DNA of 64,000 nucleotides from Polynucleobacter hirudinilacicola. Its GTDB lineage: Bacteria > Pseudomonadota > Gammaproteobacteria > Burkholderiales > Burkholderiaceae. The stretch is from the NCBI RefSeq assembly GCF_002192535.1, contig NZ_NAIA01000003.1:990777-1054776 (forward strand), written 5' to 3'. Positions 9,107 through 18,300 of the stretch are shown here, one piece after another. A model generated the notes under the pieces. That model saw only the letters and a list, made by a program, of their open reading frames with translations. It ran no database searches and was not told the origin of the DNA. The position numbers and the translations under genes were made by a program. Position 1 is the first letter of the stretch. Every line of letters begins with the position of its first letter.

Positions 9107-10912
9107 TTAGAGGACAAAAGAGGTGTCGGCTAAAGAAGCACCGCCAATCAAATTTACAGCAACGGCAAAGTCTACATTGACATTAGCATCCATATTTGCT
9201 TGCACTTGACCTGATAGAGCGTCAAACCTCAACTCGCCAGCTACACCAGAGAACTGATTGCCGCCAATGAACTTAAATACATCATTCGCAGTGGTTGCTG
9301 TATTCGCATCAAGCACTGATAGATCTAGCTTATCTCCAGCAGCAAAATCGAGGATCCGATCAAGCGCCAATAAACCAGAGTCTGCAGCTGAAAAATATTT
9401 GAAAATATCTGTGCCGGCACCGCCAGTAAGCTGATTAACACTTGCGTTAGCAACAATAGAGTCATTACCAGAGCCGCCAATGGCATTTTCTACTGCGCAA
9501 TTTAAGGCAATAGATACGTTATTTGTTCCGCCATCTACTGAGGAGAAAGTGCCAGCAATTAAGCTAATATTTTGCGCAGCTGAATATCCAGAACAATCTA
9601 AGGTATCTACTCCGCCGCCATCCCAAATACAAAATTGGGGGATGACTGCTGTAGTCATACTGAAGGAGGTTTGTGCATCACTGGTGGCATTAAAGCCGTA
9701 GGTAGTATTTGTGGCCCGAGTAGCAGTGTTAGCGCCATACATTTGCTGGATTTCATAGATATCCAACAGCATCGGCGTATAGGCTGTTGCAAACCCACCA
9801 GGAGTTCCCCCAGTATAGGAACCACCGAAGTAGCTCATTACTGAATACATTTCCGTATCTTGAACAAATTGCGCGCTGTTGGCGTAAGTAATACTGACAC
9901 CTACCCCTGCGTTGTAATCACCCGGATGTGCCAAACCTAAGGCATGACCTGCTTCGTGCATGATTGCAAAAAATGGATAAGTGCCAGGCGTTACGCCGCT
10001 CGTACTAACACCCCCAGCAAGATTTAACCAAAGATCGCCAGCAGAACTGGATGCTGCAGTAGATCCTGGGTAGTAGGCAAAAGCTCCTGCACCATCATTG
10101 GCGGAGTAGTTTGAAATCGCCATCGTGCCATTATTTGAGTATTCAGTAATGCCGTTGATAGTGGTGTCAACAACTTGCGTAAACGTCACTTGCGCAACAT
10201 CTGACCACAATTTAAGGATAGCTTTGACAGCAGTAATTTCTTCGCTAGACAAAGGTGAAAAATTGGTTGGTGGTGCGTAAGTGGTAGGCGCAGAAGATCT
10301 AAAACTATAAGTCACATTGACTGCACTGGCAGATGTTAAAGAGCCCCAGGACGTATAAGAATCTAGTGCCCCTGCTGCCATTTCAATATCAAAGGATGCT
10401 TTTGTGCCAGCAGTGACAGAAACGCCGTACTGGCCAGTGCTGCCATTATTAAAGGCTCCAGCATCAATAAAATAGGTCCCAGACGCAGTAGGCTTATAGG
10501 TCAATAATGCGCTCGATCCAGGGCCACCATCATCATTACTGGCAACCCTCTTGCCAGATGCATTAACAATAGCAAGAAAAGGATCCTTCAGGCTACTAAC
10601 CCCGGTACCAATTTCAGCAAATGTATAGGTTTGACCTGCCACCAGTGAAACTTTGTAAAAGTCGTGATCCCCTTTTGCAGAAATCTCTCCCCTAGCAGTT
10701 TGTCCAACGGCTAGGGTATATGTAGTTTTAATAGTTGCCAGCGCATCTACTTTTTCAGCAAGATTTGGGCCGATTGAAATGGCTGGAAACAATGTCGTTG
10801 CATAAGGGCTTGTTGCAGTTGAAATCACTGCATTGACATTTGGATTGGTGCGCGCAAAGAAACTTGTTTGCAAACTGTTCAACAAAGGATCAAAGAGCGT
10901 TTGATTATTCAT
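9107..10912 (-). CDS. Serralysin-like secreted metalloprotease with PPC domain
   Basis: This is a predicted zinc protease of the M10/serralysin kind, 601 residues. A PPC-type domain (about 60-165: GEISAKGDHDFYKVSL, ASNDDGGPGSSALL) comes before the catalytic domain. The zinc site HEAGHALGLAHP is at about residues 317-328, and the Met-turn SVMSYF is at about 355. The C-terminal part has a short RTX segment (GGSGNDSIVANASVNQLTGG) and a serralysin-type end (RILDFAAGDKLDLSVLD), closing with ADTSFVL, a typical type I secretion tail. There is no signal peptide. The exporter at 28.5-36.1 kb is the obvious candidate secretion route. It could process the adhesins or degrade external protein; both are inferred. 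Confidence 0.9.
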   Translation of the reverse strand: MNNQTLFDPLLNSLQTSFFARTNPNVNAVISTATSPYATTLFPAISIGPNLAEKVDALATIKTTYTLAVGQTARGEISAKGDHDFYKVSLVAGQTYTFAEIGTGVSSLKDPFLAIVNASGKRVASNDDGGPGSSALLTYKPTASGTYFIDAGAFNNGSTGQYGVSVTAGTKASFDIEMAAGALDSYTSWGSLTSASAVNVTYSFRSSAPTTYAPPTNFSPLSSEEITAVKAILKLWSDVAQVTFTQVVDTTINGITEYSNNGTMAISNYSANDGAGAFAYYPGSTAASSSAGDLWLNLAGGVSTSGVTPGTYPFFAIMHEAGHALGLAHPGDYNAGVGVSITYANSAQFVQDTEMYSVMSYFGGSYTGGTPGGFATAYTPMLLDIYEIQQMYGANTATRATNTTYGFNATSDAQTSFSMTTAVIPQFCIWDGGGVDTLDCSGYSAAQNISLIAGTFSSVDGGTNNVSIALNCAVENAIGGSGNDSIVANASVNQLTGGAGTDIFKYFSAADSGLLALDRILDFAAGDKLDLSVLDANTATTANDVFKFIGGNQFSGVAGELRFDALSGQVQANMDANVNVDFAVAVNLIGGASLADTSFVL

Positions 10913-11231
10913 CCCATGAGCGCCATTGAAATAATTTGAACGGCCTTCGTGCTCAGAAAATAATTCAAATGCACTCGAATTTGATTTTTTTTGAGAATGT
11001 TGTCATAAACCTCTGCCTTTAAAATTGACCCGCCCACTTAAACCATCAAAAATGATTATTTCTTTTGGATACATAATATAGTGATCTAGAAGCACTACTT
11101 CATTATTCTTGACGTTTTTTGAGGCATCTTTTACCAACTTCAGCGTGAATATCCCCAAGCAAGGATATAACTTTAGTTATATAAATGGTTAATCAATAAT
11201 CTTTCGAGAAAATAGAATATAAAGTCTACAA
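10913..11231. promoter_or_regulatory. Divergent promoter region between metalloprotease and cyclase group
   Basis: This 319-bp AT-rich gap separates the minus-strand metalloprotease from the plus-strand group starting at 11232. The most notable element is the dyad at 11165-11182. No further gene was found. Confidence 0.5.
11165..11182. promoter_or_regulatory. 18-bp dyad, candidate operator copy 2
   Basis: ATATAAC-TTTA-GTTATAT is a perfect inverted repeat with 7-bp arms. It is the same as the core of the palindrome at 22661-22686 apart from one spacer base. It lies 50 bp before the ATG at 11232 and about 250 bp before the metalloprotease start. Confidence 0.55.
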
Positions 11232-11753
11232 ATGGCGATTAAACAATTCAACGCGGGCTGGTCTAAAAAAGAGGATCGCATTACCCTAAGCCTCAATACC
11301 AGCGAAGGGGAGCTTTTCCGCTTTTGGATTACCCGCTTTATTGCCAAGCATCTTTTGCAAGGTTCGCAATCCATGATTCAGGCGAACTTGGAAACGAAAC
11401 ACAACGCCCGAGCCTCGCAAGTCATTCAAGAATTTCAAAAGGACGCTGTTAAACAGCAATTAAATCTTCAAGAGTCTTTTGAAGGTGGTGACAAGACTCC
11501 ACTCGGCGATAAGCCCGTTCTGGTCATCGGTTTAAACCTCCAATCCAATAATGAATCGGTAACCATTGGTCTGCAATTAGATATTGGTAAAACAGCCACC
11601 TTTGAACTACCACTGGGGCAATTACAACCACTCATTGTTTTACTGGAGAAACTTGCTACTGATGCGGATTGGCAACTCCATGCCGAGAGTACTGGCGCAC
11701 TGACTGGTTTACATGAAACCCTTGAGCAAGATAAATCTAGAAAACTCCATTAA
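11232..11753 (+). CDS. Conserved-looking protein of unknown function
   Basis: 173 residues, not recognised. It has no signal peptide or membrane segment. The central region is predicted helical (about residues 40-90, rich in Gln, Lys and Glu). The second half alternates hydrophobic residues in a beta-like way (VLVIGLNLQSNNESVTIGLQLDIGKTATFELPL). The stop is 11 bp before the ATG of the CHASE2 cyclase, so the two are probably co-transcribed. The candidate operator lies just upstream. A role linked to the cyclase is suggested only by position. Confidence 0.75.
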   Translation: MAIKQFNAGWSKKEDRITLSLNTSEGELFRFWITRFIAKHLLQGSQSMIQANLETKHNARASQVIQEFQKDAVKQQLNLQESFEGGDKTPLGDKPVLVIGLNLQSNNESVTIGLQLDIGKTATFELPLGQLQPLIVLLEKLATDADWQLHAESTGALTGLHETLEQDKSRKLH

Positions 11754-11764
11754 CTCAGGTGAAT

Positions 11765-14023
11765 ATGAGCTTCTTTAGAAAAGAACGTTTCCTCAATAAT
11801 CGCTTCATTAGAACGCTGGGTGGCCTGGTCATTGCGCTCTTCTTTGTAGCGCAGGCAGGCAATTGGATTAACGTTTCCTTAATTGAACATGCTGATGGCC
11901 TGCTGTATGACGCTCGCCTAAAGCTGACTGCGCCTGGTGGCGTGGATTCTCGCATTGTCATTGTCGACATTGATGAAAAGAGTCTGCGCGAGCGCGAGCA
12001 AGGCGGTGAAGGACGCTGGCCATGGCCGCGTGATCGCCTAGCCCTTTTAAATGATCGCTTACTCAACCAGTATCAGGTAGCGCTAGTTGGCTATGACGTG
12101 ATCTTTTCAGAAAAGGATCTCTCTTCTGGTATCCAGTCGCTTGAAAATATTGCCAATAGAAATCTCAAAGGCAACTCTGTATTAGCTTCAGAATTATCCA
12201 AACTCAAACCGGAGCTTGATTTTGATGGCCGCTTTGCAGCCAGCATGAAAGATCAGCCCGTTGTTTTGGGTTTTACCTTTTTGCCAGCAATTGAGACCAG
12301 TCAGAAAGGTTCTCTGCCAATACCTGCACTCACTACAAAAGAACTCCCCTTATCAGCGGTGGATCCTTTAGTACGTAGTGGCTACACCGGTAATTTGGCA
12401 CGTCTGCAATCAAGCTCCGCGGATGGCGGTCACATCAATCCACTGGTCGACAGTGATGGCGTTATCCGCCGCGTACCCATGCTCATACGTCATGAGAATG
12501 GTTATTACGCCTCTCTTGCACTCGCTTCAGCTCGTACACTCTTGGGCGGTTTGCCCCTCGGTTTAATTCTGAATCCAGGAACTTCTGTCGACCAATTTGG
12601 CTCTGTTGCCGCTCTAGATGTTGGTGGCGCTGCGTTGCCAATAAACACGGAGTTAGTGAGCTACATTCCCTATCGCGGTGGCTATCAGAGCTTTGACTAT
12701 ATATCCGCATCTGATGTCATCAATCAAAAGATTGATCCCAAAGCGCTAGAAGAAAAAATCGTGCTCATTGGTACAACTGCTCCAGGCTTGCTGGATCTGC
12801 GCACCACTCCTTTTAGCAATACTTACCCTGGTGTAGAAATTCATGCGAACCTTATTGCCGGAATTCTGGATGGCACGATTAAGCAATCCCCTGTTTGGGT
12901 ACAGACAGTCAATTTTTTAGCGATTGCAGTTTTAGGCATTTTCTTTGCACTGTTATTGCCGTGGCTAAAACCACTCTCGGGTTTAGTGGCTTCGACCATT
13001 GGGGCTGCTGTCATTCTAGGATCCAATTTCTGGCTCTATCAAGGGGGCATCGTCTTTCCACTAGCAGGTTTAATGGCGGTAGCCACCCTCCTCTACCTAT
13101 TTAACGTGGCCTACGGCTATTTTGTTGAGTCGCGTGGCAAACGTCTGATGAATGGTCTTTTTGGTCAATACGTCCCTCCCGAACTCGTTGATGAGATGGC
13201 CAAGAATCCTGCCAACTTCAGTATGGAAGGTGAAAGTCGCGAGTTGACTATTTTGTTTAGCGATGTCCGTGGCTTTACGACGATTTCTGAAAGCTTAGAT
13301 GCTAAGACTCTCTCTGAGTTTATTAATGCCTTCTTAACCCCCTTCACCAAAGTGATTTATCACAATCAAGGCACCATTGATAAATACATGGGCGATTGCA
13401 TTATGGCGTTTTGGGGTGCGCCAATTAAGGACGAAGATCATGCGCGTCATGGTCTCATCTCTGCCTTTGAAATGCTCACCGCCATGGATTTACTCAATGA
13501 AGAATTTATTAAAAAGGGTTGGCCTCCTATTAAGGTGGGTATTGGTCTCAATAGCGGTCGCGTCAGCGTCGGCAACATGGGCTCCGAAATTCGTTTGGCA
13601 TACACCGTCATGGGTGATGCAGTGAATTTAGCCTCTCGCCTGGAAGGCATTACTAAAGAGTATGGCGCAGCCATCATTATTGGTGATGAGACCTACAAAA
13701 AACTACCAGATTTGATCGCACGGGAAGTTGATAAAGTACGTGTGAAAGGTAAAGATATCGCCGTCAAGATCTTTGAGCCACTGGGCTTTGAAGGCACGGT
13801 CTCTGAAGAAAAGATGGCGGCCCTCCAATTGTTTGAAAAAGCCTTACAAGCCTACCGTAATCAAGAATGGAACGACGCACAAACCCAGTTTGAGTTCCTG
13901 CTAGAAAATTACCGCAGCACTGGAGAGGTGCTCTATGAGCTCTACCTAGAGAGAATTGGGCTTTTGCGAGATAATCCACCAGGTGATGATTGGGACGGTA
14001 GCTTTACCTTCACCAAAAAATAA
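11765..14023 (+). CDS. CHASE2-domain adenylate/guanylate cyclase
   Basis: This is a membrane class III nucleotide cyclase of 752 residues. A first helix (about 17-35) leads into an extracytoplasmic CHASE2 sensor (about 40-360), then three helices (about 370-460) and a catalytic domain (about 490-670). Both metal-binding aspartates are present (ILFSDVRGF and DKYMGD), as is the lysine of DKYMGD linked to adenine recognition and the VMGDAVNLASRLE motif with its transition-state Asn and Arg. It therefore looks active and probably makes cAMP. I chose the ATG at 11765, which has an AGGTG about five bases before it, over the GTG at 11759. A cyclic nucleotide phosphodiesterase follows 12 bp downstream, so synthesis and breakdown are encoded together. 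Confidence 0.92.
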   Translation: MSFFRKERFLNNRFIRTLGGLVIALFFVAQAGNWINVSLIEHADGLLYDARLKLTAPGGVDSRIVIVDIDEKSLREREQGGEGRWPWPRDRLALLNDRLLNQYQVALVGYDVIFSEKDLSSGIQSLENIANRNLKGNSVLASELSKLKPELDFDGRFAASMKDQPVVLGFTFLPAIETSQKGSLPIPALTTKELPLSAVDPLVRSGYTGNLARLQSSSADGGHINPLVDSDGVIRRVPMLIRHENGYYASLALASARTLLGGLPLGLILNPGTSVDQFGSVAALDVGGAALPINTELVSYIPYRGGYQSFDYISASDVINQKIDPKALEEKIVLIGTTAPGLLDLRTTPFSNTYPGVEIHANLIAGILDGTIKQSPVWVQTVNFLAIAVLGIFFALLLPWLKPLSGLVASTIGAAVILGSNFWLYQGGIVFPLAGLMAVATLLYLFNVAYGYFVESRGKRLMNGLFGQYVPPELVDEMAKNPANFSMEGESRELTILFSDVRGFTTISESLDAKTLSEFINAFLTPFTKVIYHNQGTIDKYMGDCIMAFWGAPIKDEDHARHGLISAFEMLTAMDLLNEEFIKKGWPPIKVGIGLNSGRVSVGNMGSEIRLAYTVMGDAVNLASRLEGITKEYGAAIIIGDETYKKLPDLIAREVDKVRVKGKDIAVKIFEPLGFEGTVSEEKMAALQLFEKALQAYRNQEWNDAQTQFEFLLENYRSTGEVLYELYLERIGLLRDNPPGDDWDGSFTFTKK

Positions 14024-14035
14024 TTGGATTAAATA

Positions 14036-14815
14036 ATGACTTGTAGCTTGCAGGTTCTGGGATGTAGTGGCGGCATTGCTGCTGGACTCAGAACCACTTC
14101 TTTTCTGCTAAATGAGAACACCTTAATTGATGCTGGCACTGGCGTTGGCGATCTCACACTAGATCAATTACGCAAGATTGATCATATTTTTCTGACACAT
14201 AGTCATTTGGATCATATTTGTAGCGTTGGTTTTTTGGCAGATTCTGTTGGTGGCTCACGCAAGAGCCCGATTAAAGTCTATGGGATTGATGCCACCCTAA
14301 GTGCACTCAAAAACCATATTCTGAATAACATCGTCTGGCCTGATTTCACGGTCATTCCGAGCATTGAGCATCCTTTTTTGCAACTCATGCCAATCGACCT
14401 TGGCCAAACAATGGAGATGGGCACCTACAGGATCACTACCCTCCCGGTAAACCATAGCATTCCTGCTATTGGCTACGCGATTGAATCTGATTCTGGCGTT
14501 TTGGTCTTTAGTGGTGATACAGGCCCCCATCCCGACTTCTGGCAAGCAGTGAATGCCTACCCTAACTTGAAGCACTTATTAATAGAGTCTTCTTTTACAG
14601 CCTCAGAGCAGGCCTTAGCCGATCTCTCTGGTCATTACAGTAGCCTTGGCATTGCGAAAGATTTAGAGAATTTATCTAATCAGACAACCCAAGTTTGGAT
14701 CTCGCATTTAAAACCAGATGGCGGCAATCACATCATCCAAGAAATTTTGGCTGCCTCCAAACATCTACCCCAGAAAATTCGTTCTCTAGAAGCAAACTTG
14801 GTCTTATCGTTTTAA
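14036..14815 (+). CDS. Class II-type 3',5'-cyclic nucleotide phosphodiesterase (MBL fold)
   Basis: 259 residues with the metallo-beta-lactamase fold. The zinc motif THSHLDH is at about residues 60-66, with further ligands in VNHSIPAIGY, VFSGDTGPH and WISHLKPDG. The N-terminus (LGCSGGIAAGLRTTSFLL) and the overall layout resemble class II cAMP phosphodiesterases rather than general MBL hydrolases. It starts 12 bp after the CHASE2 cyclase gene, which supports cAMP or cGMP as the substrate. It ends tail to tail with the NTF2-like gene, with only two bases between stops. Confidence 0.85.
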   Translation: MTCSLQVLGCSGGIAAGLRTTSFLLNENTLIDAGTGVGDLTLDQLRKIDHIFLTHSHLDHICSVGFLADSVGGSRKSPIKVYGIDATLSALKNHILNNIVWPDFTVIPSIEHPFLQLMPIDLGQTMEMGTYRITTLPVNHSIPAIGYAIESDSGVLVFSGDTGPHPDFWQAVNAYPNLKHLLIESSFTASEQALADLSGHYSSLGIAKDLENLSNQTTQVWISHLKPDGGNHIIQEILAASKHLPQKIRSLEANLVLSF

Positions 14816-14817
14816 TT

Positions 14818-15189
14818 TCAAGAGTCTATTAAGTCAGCATAGGCGATGCACTTCCAGGTATCGCTGGATTTTTTCCACACACTCAAGCGTGGTGAATAGC
14901 TGGAAGATAATTGCTTGCCATCACGGTATTCGATGGCACAGATCCAAAAGCTGACAATTAGATTATCCCCTGCTTGCGTCACTTTAAAATCCTTAAAGCC
15001 TACCTCACCTAGATTCATCTCTTTCATGAGAGTCATGGCACTTGCCCGATCGTAAGACCCTGTAGAGCTTACAAACTGACAGGCGGGATCGAGCATATCC
15101 TCTAGGGCTTGCCAATTTTTTTCCTGAATATGGCGCACAGAGAGGCGCTCTAAAGCTTCTGCCTGAGCTTGGATGTCAATTGCATTCAT
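14818..15189 (-). CDS. NTF2-like (DUF4440/SnoaL-type) protein
   Basis: 123 residues with the cone-shaped NTF2-like pattern: helix EALERLSVRHIQEKNWQALEDML, then DPACQFVSS, and C-terminal strands SPRLSVWKKSSDTWKCIAYADL. DUF4440 proteins are varied; some are enzymes and some ligand-binding proteins, and no catalytic residues can be assigned here. It lies downstream of the repeat adhesin, but a strong terminator stands between them, so it is probably separately transcribed. Confidence 0.75.
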   Translation of the reverse strand: MNAIDIQAQAEALERLSVRHIQEKNWQALEDMLDPACQFVSSTGSYDRASAMTLMKEMNLGEVGFKDFKVTQAGDNLIVSFWICAIEYRDGKQLSSSYSPRLSVWKKSSDTWKCIAYADLIDS

Positions 15190-15282
15190 CTACATTTCCA
15201 ATCTAATTTCTTCTGTTTTACTGTGTTTCTTTTCCATCATACCGAAATTGAAACTCATTTTGTACTGTGAATGCGCACAAAT

Positions 15283-15314
15283 AAAAACCCCCACCGGTAA
15301 GGATGGGGGGTTTT
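15283..15314 (-). terminator. Rho-independent terminator after the repeat adhesin
   Basis: A CCCCC/GGGGG stem flanked by A/T runs (arms at about 15284-15292 and 15305-15314) is followed on the minus strand by TTTTT. It lies about 54 bp past the adhesin stop at 15368. Confidence 0.85.
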
Positions 15315-15367
15315 AGAAGACTGGGATATGCGTCCAATGATTAGTTCACATACCCTTCCCTACTTGA

Positions 15368-18300
15368 TTAACCGTGCCACTGGATCTTATCGACATTATG
15401 AATATCGTGTGAAGTTCCATCAGCAGTGGTAATCGTAACCGCATTATCAGCATGATCTGAAGAGAATGTGATCTGATTGTTAGCCGTATCAACAGTAGCA
15501 GTACCAGACTTAACAACTACAGTCCAATCACCACCATTGTTGTCAAAGCTATTAGTTAATGCACCACCTTCAGCTGTAACAGATGCAGGACCACCATGCA
15601 AGCTAGTGATATCCACAACTTCAGTCCATGCGCTACCATCAAGCGCCTTAGCACCATCAGCGCCAGCGAAGTGAGACAAAATATCCTTACCGCCTAATTC
15701 TTCGCCTTTCATGGTTGCGATCTCGTAAGTCTGACCGCCGAGCTCTACAAACAGAGATGAATGTGAATCGGTTGCGCCATCCTGGTCGATCGAAATCTTC
15801 GAATGAACTGAATCAGCACCGCTTAACAAGGCTGAGAAATCAGCCAAGTAGAAGTCGCCATTGGTTGCAAAGCTGACGTCTTGAGCAATATGCGCAGTGC
15901 CATCAGTTGTGGTAAAGGTAGTTTCACCATGGATGATGACATCACCATTTGCAGCAAGGCTTACCTGACCATCTGAGGTTAATGACAAACTAGCAATACC
16001 GCGATCAGCTAATGTTTGGAATTCACCAGCATCAACCTTGCCATCGCTATCAACGTCTTGCCATGCACCAAACTTAGCAAAATCAACGTCTTTTGAATCA
16101 AACACATTATCTTTGTTTGAGTCATAGACTTTTGCTAGGCCTTGCAAGTCAGTTTCACCTGCTTGAGTACTAAAGACAATATTCAAAGTACCGTCTTCTC
16201 TTTGCAGAGCCAGTAAGCCATCACCTGAACCAACCCAAGCCGTTGCTTCGTTTACTCCAGTATTAGTGAAGTCATGAGTTACGCCGGCAGAGGTACTTAA
16301 GTAATTAATACCATTACCATCAAGATCCAGGGCAATAGGAGCTCTACTTACTGAAACATCAATCGCTGCTGTACCGATATTGGTAGAGCCACCATCACCA
16401 TCATTTAATGTGAAGGTAACCGTACGCGTTGCTGTATTTGGATTATTCGAAGTATTGGCATAGGTGATCTTTTCGATCAAGGCTTCCACAATAGCAGGTG
16501 TTACTGAGCTGCTAGAGAAGTTGATTGTGAGATCAGAGCCATTTGAGCCATTTGAGCTAATCGTACCTACTGTGATTACGTTTGTGGTACCAGAACCCGT
16601 AGGGTTGTAGTACAAGGTAGTTGTGCCGCTTGAAGTCCTTGTACTAAAGTCCCCATCGTTAGCTGGAGTACTGCTACTTGTAGAAGACGTAATAATTGCC
16701 AATTGATCAGCAGCAGTACCGTTGGCAGTGAAGGACACTGTTAAGGAACCACCATTGAAGTTGGAAGAGTCGGCATCAGATACCGTTACAGCACTGTCCA
16801 ATACAATCGTTCCGCCACTTTTGGTAAATGCCGCCGAGCTATTAACAGCACTAATTACCGGAGCATCGTTCGTACCAGCAATAGTGACGGTAATAGTCTT
16901 ATTAGTACCATCAGCAGCTTGTACGGTCACGCTATCAGTGTAATTAGTACCTGATACGAACTCGTTATTAGCAGTATCTGCGGTATAAGTCCATGCGCCA
17001 CCACTGGTCATTGTAAATTTGCCATAACCATTGTTACCTGCAGTACTAGGTAACGCTATAAATGCATTCGCAGTGCCATCTACGTCAGTAGAAGTTAAGG
17101 TACCAGTTGTCGTTAATGCAGCATTAGTTTCAGTCAGGCTAGCGGTTGAAGTTCCGCTAATGACTGCGGCGTTGTTAACCGCTGTTACATCAACAATAAT
17201 TTCTGCTGTACCGATATTAGTTGAGCCTCCATCACCATCATTCAATGAGAAGGTAACCGTACGCGCTGCAGTACTTGGATTATTCGAAGTATTGGCATAG
17301 GTAATCTTTTCAATCAAAGCTTCTACGACAGCAGGTGTTACTGAACTGCTAGTGAAGTTGACTGTTAAAGCAGAACCATTTGCGCCATTTGAGCTAATCG
17401 TACCTACTGTGAATAAATTTTCTGCGCCCGCAGGGTTGTAATACAAAGTTGTTGTACCACCAGAAGTATTTGTACTGAAGGTACCGTCACTTGGGGTTGT
17501 ATCGCTTGTAGAAGACGTAATAATTGCCAATTGATCAGCAGCAGTACCGTTGGCAGTGAAGGACACTGTTAAGGAGCCGCCGTTGAAGTTGGAGGAGTCA
17601 CTGTCAGATAGAGTGATAGCGCTATCCAAGGTAATGGCCGAGCCACCCTCGGTATAAGCTACTGGGCTAGTAACAGCACTAATTACCGGAGCATCATTAG
17701 TACCAGCAATAGTGACGGTAATAGTCTTATTAGTACCATCAGCAGCTTGTACGGTCACGCTATCAGTGTAATTAGTACCTGATACGAACTCGTTATTAGC
17801 AGTATCTGCGGTATAAGTCCATGCGCCACCACTGGTCATTGTAAATTTGCCATAACCATTGTTACCTGCAGTACTAGGTAACGCTATAAATGCATTCGCA
17901 GTGCCATCTACGTCAGTAGAAGTTAAGGTACCAGTTGTCGTTAATGCAGCATTAGTTTCAGTCAGGCTAGCGGTTGAAGTTCCGCTAATGACTGCGGCAT
18001 CATTAGTACCAGCAATAGTGACGGTAATAGTCTTATTAGTACCATCAGCAGCTTGTACGGTCACGCTATCAGTGTAATTAGTACCTGATACGAACTCGTT
18101 ATTAGCAGTATCTGCGGTATAAGTCCATGCGCCACCACTGGTCATTGTAAATTTGCCATAACCATTGTTACCTGCAGTACTAGGTAACGCTATAAATGCA
18201 TTCGCAGTGCCATCTACGTCAGTAGAAGTTAAGGTACCAGTTGTCGTTAATGCAGCATTAGTTTCAGTCAGGCTAGCGGTTGAAGTTCCGCTAATGACTG

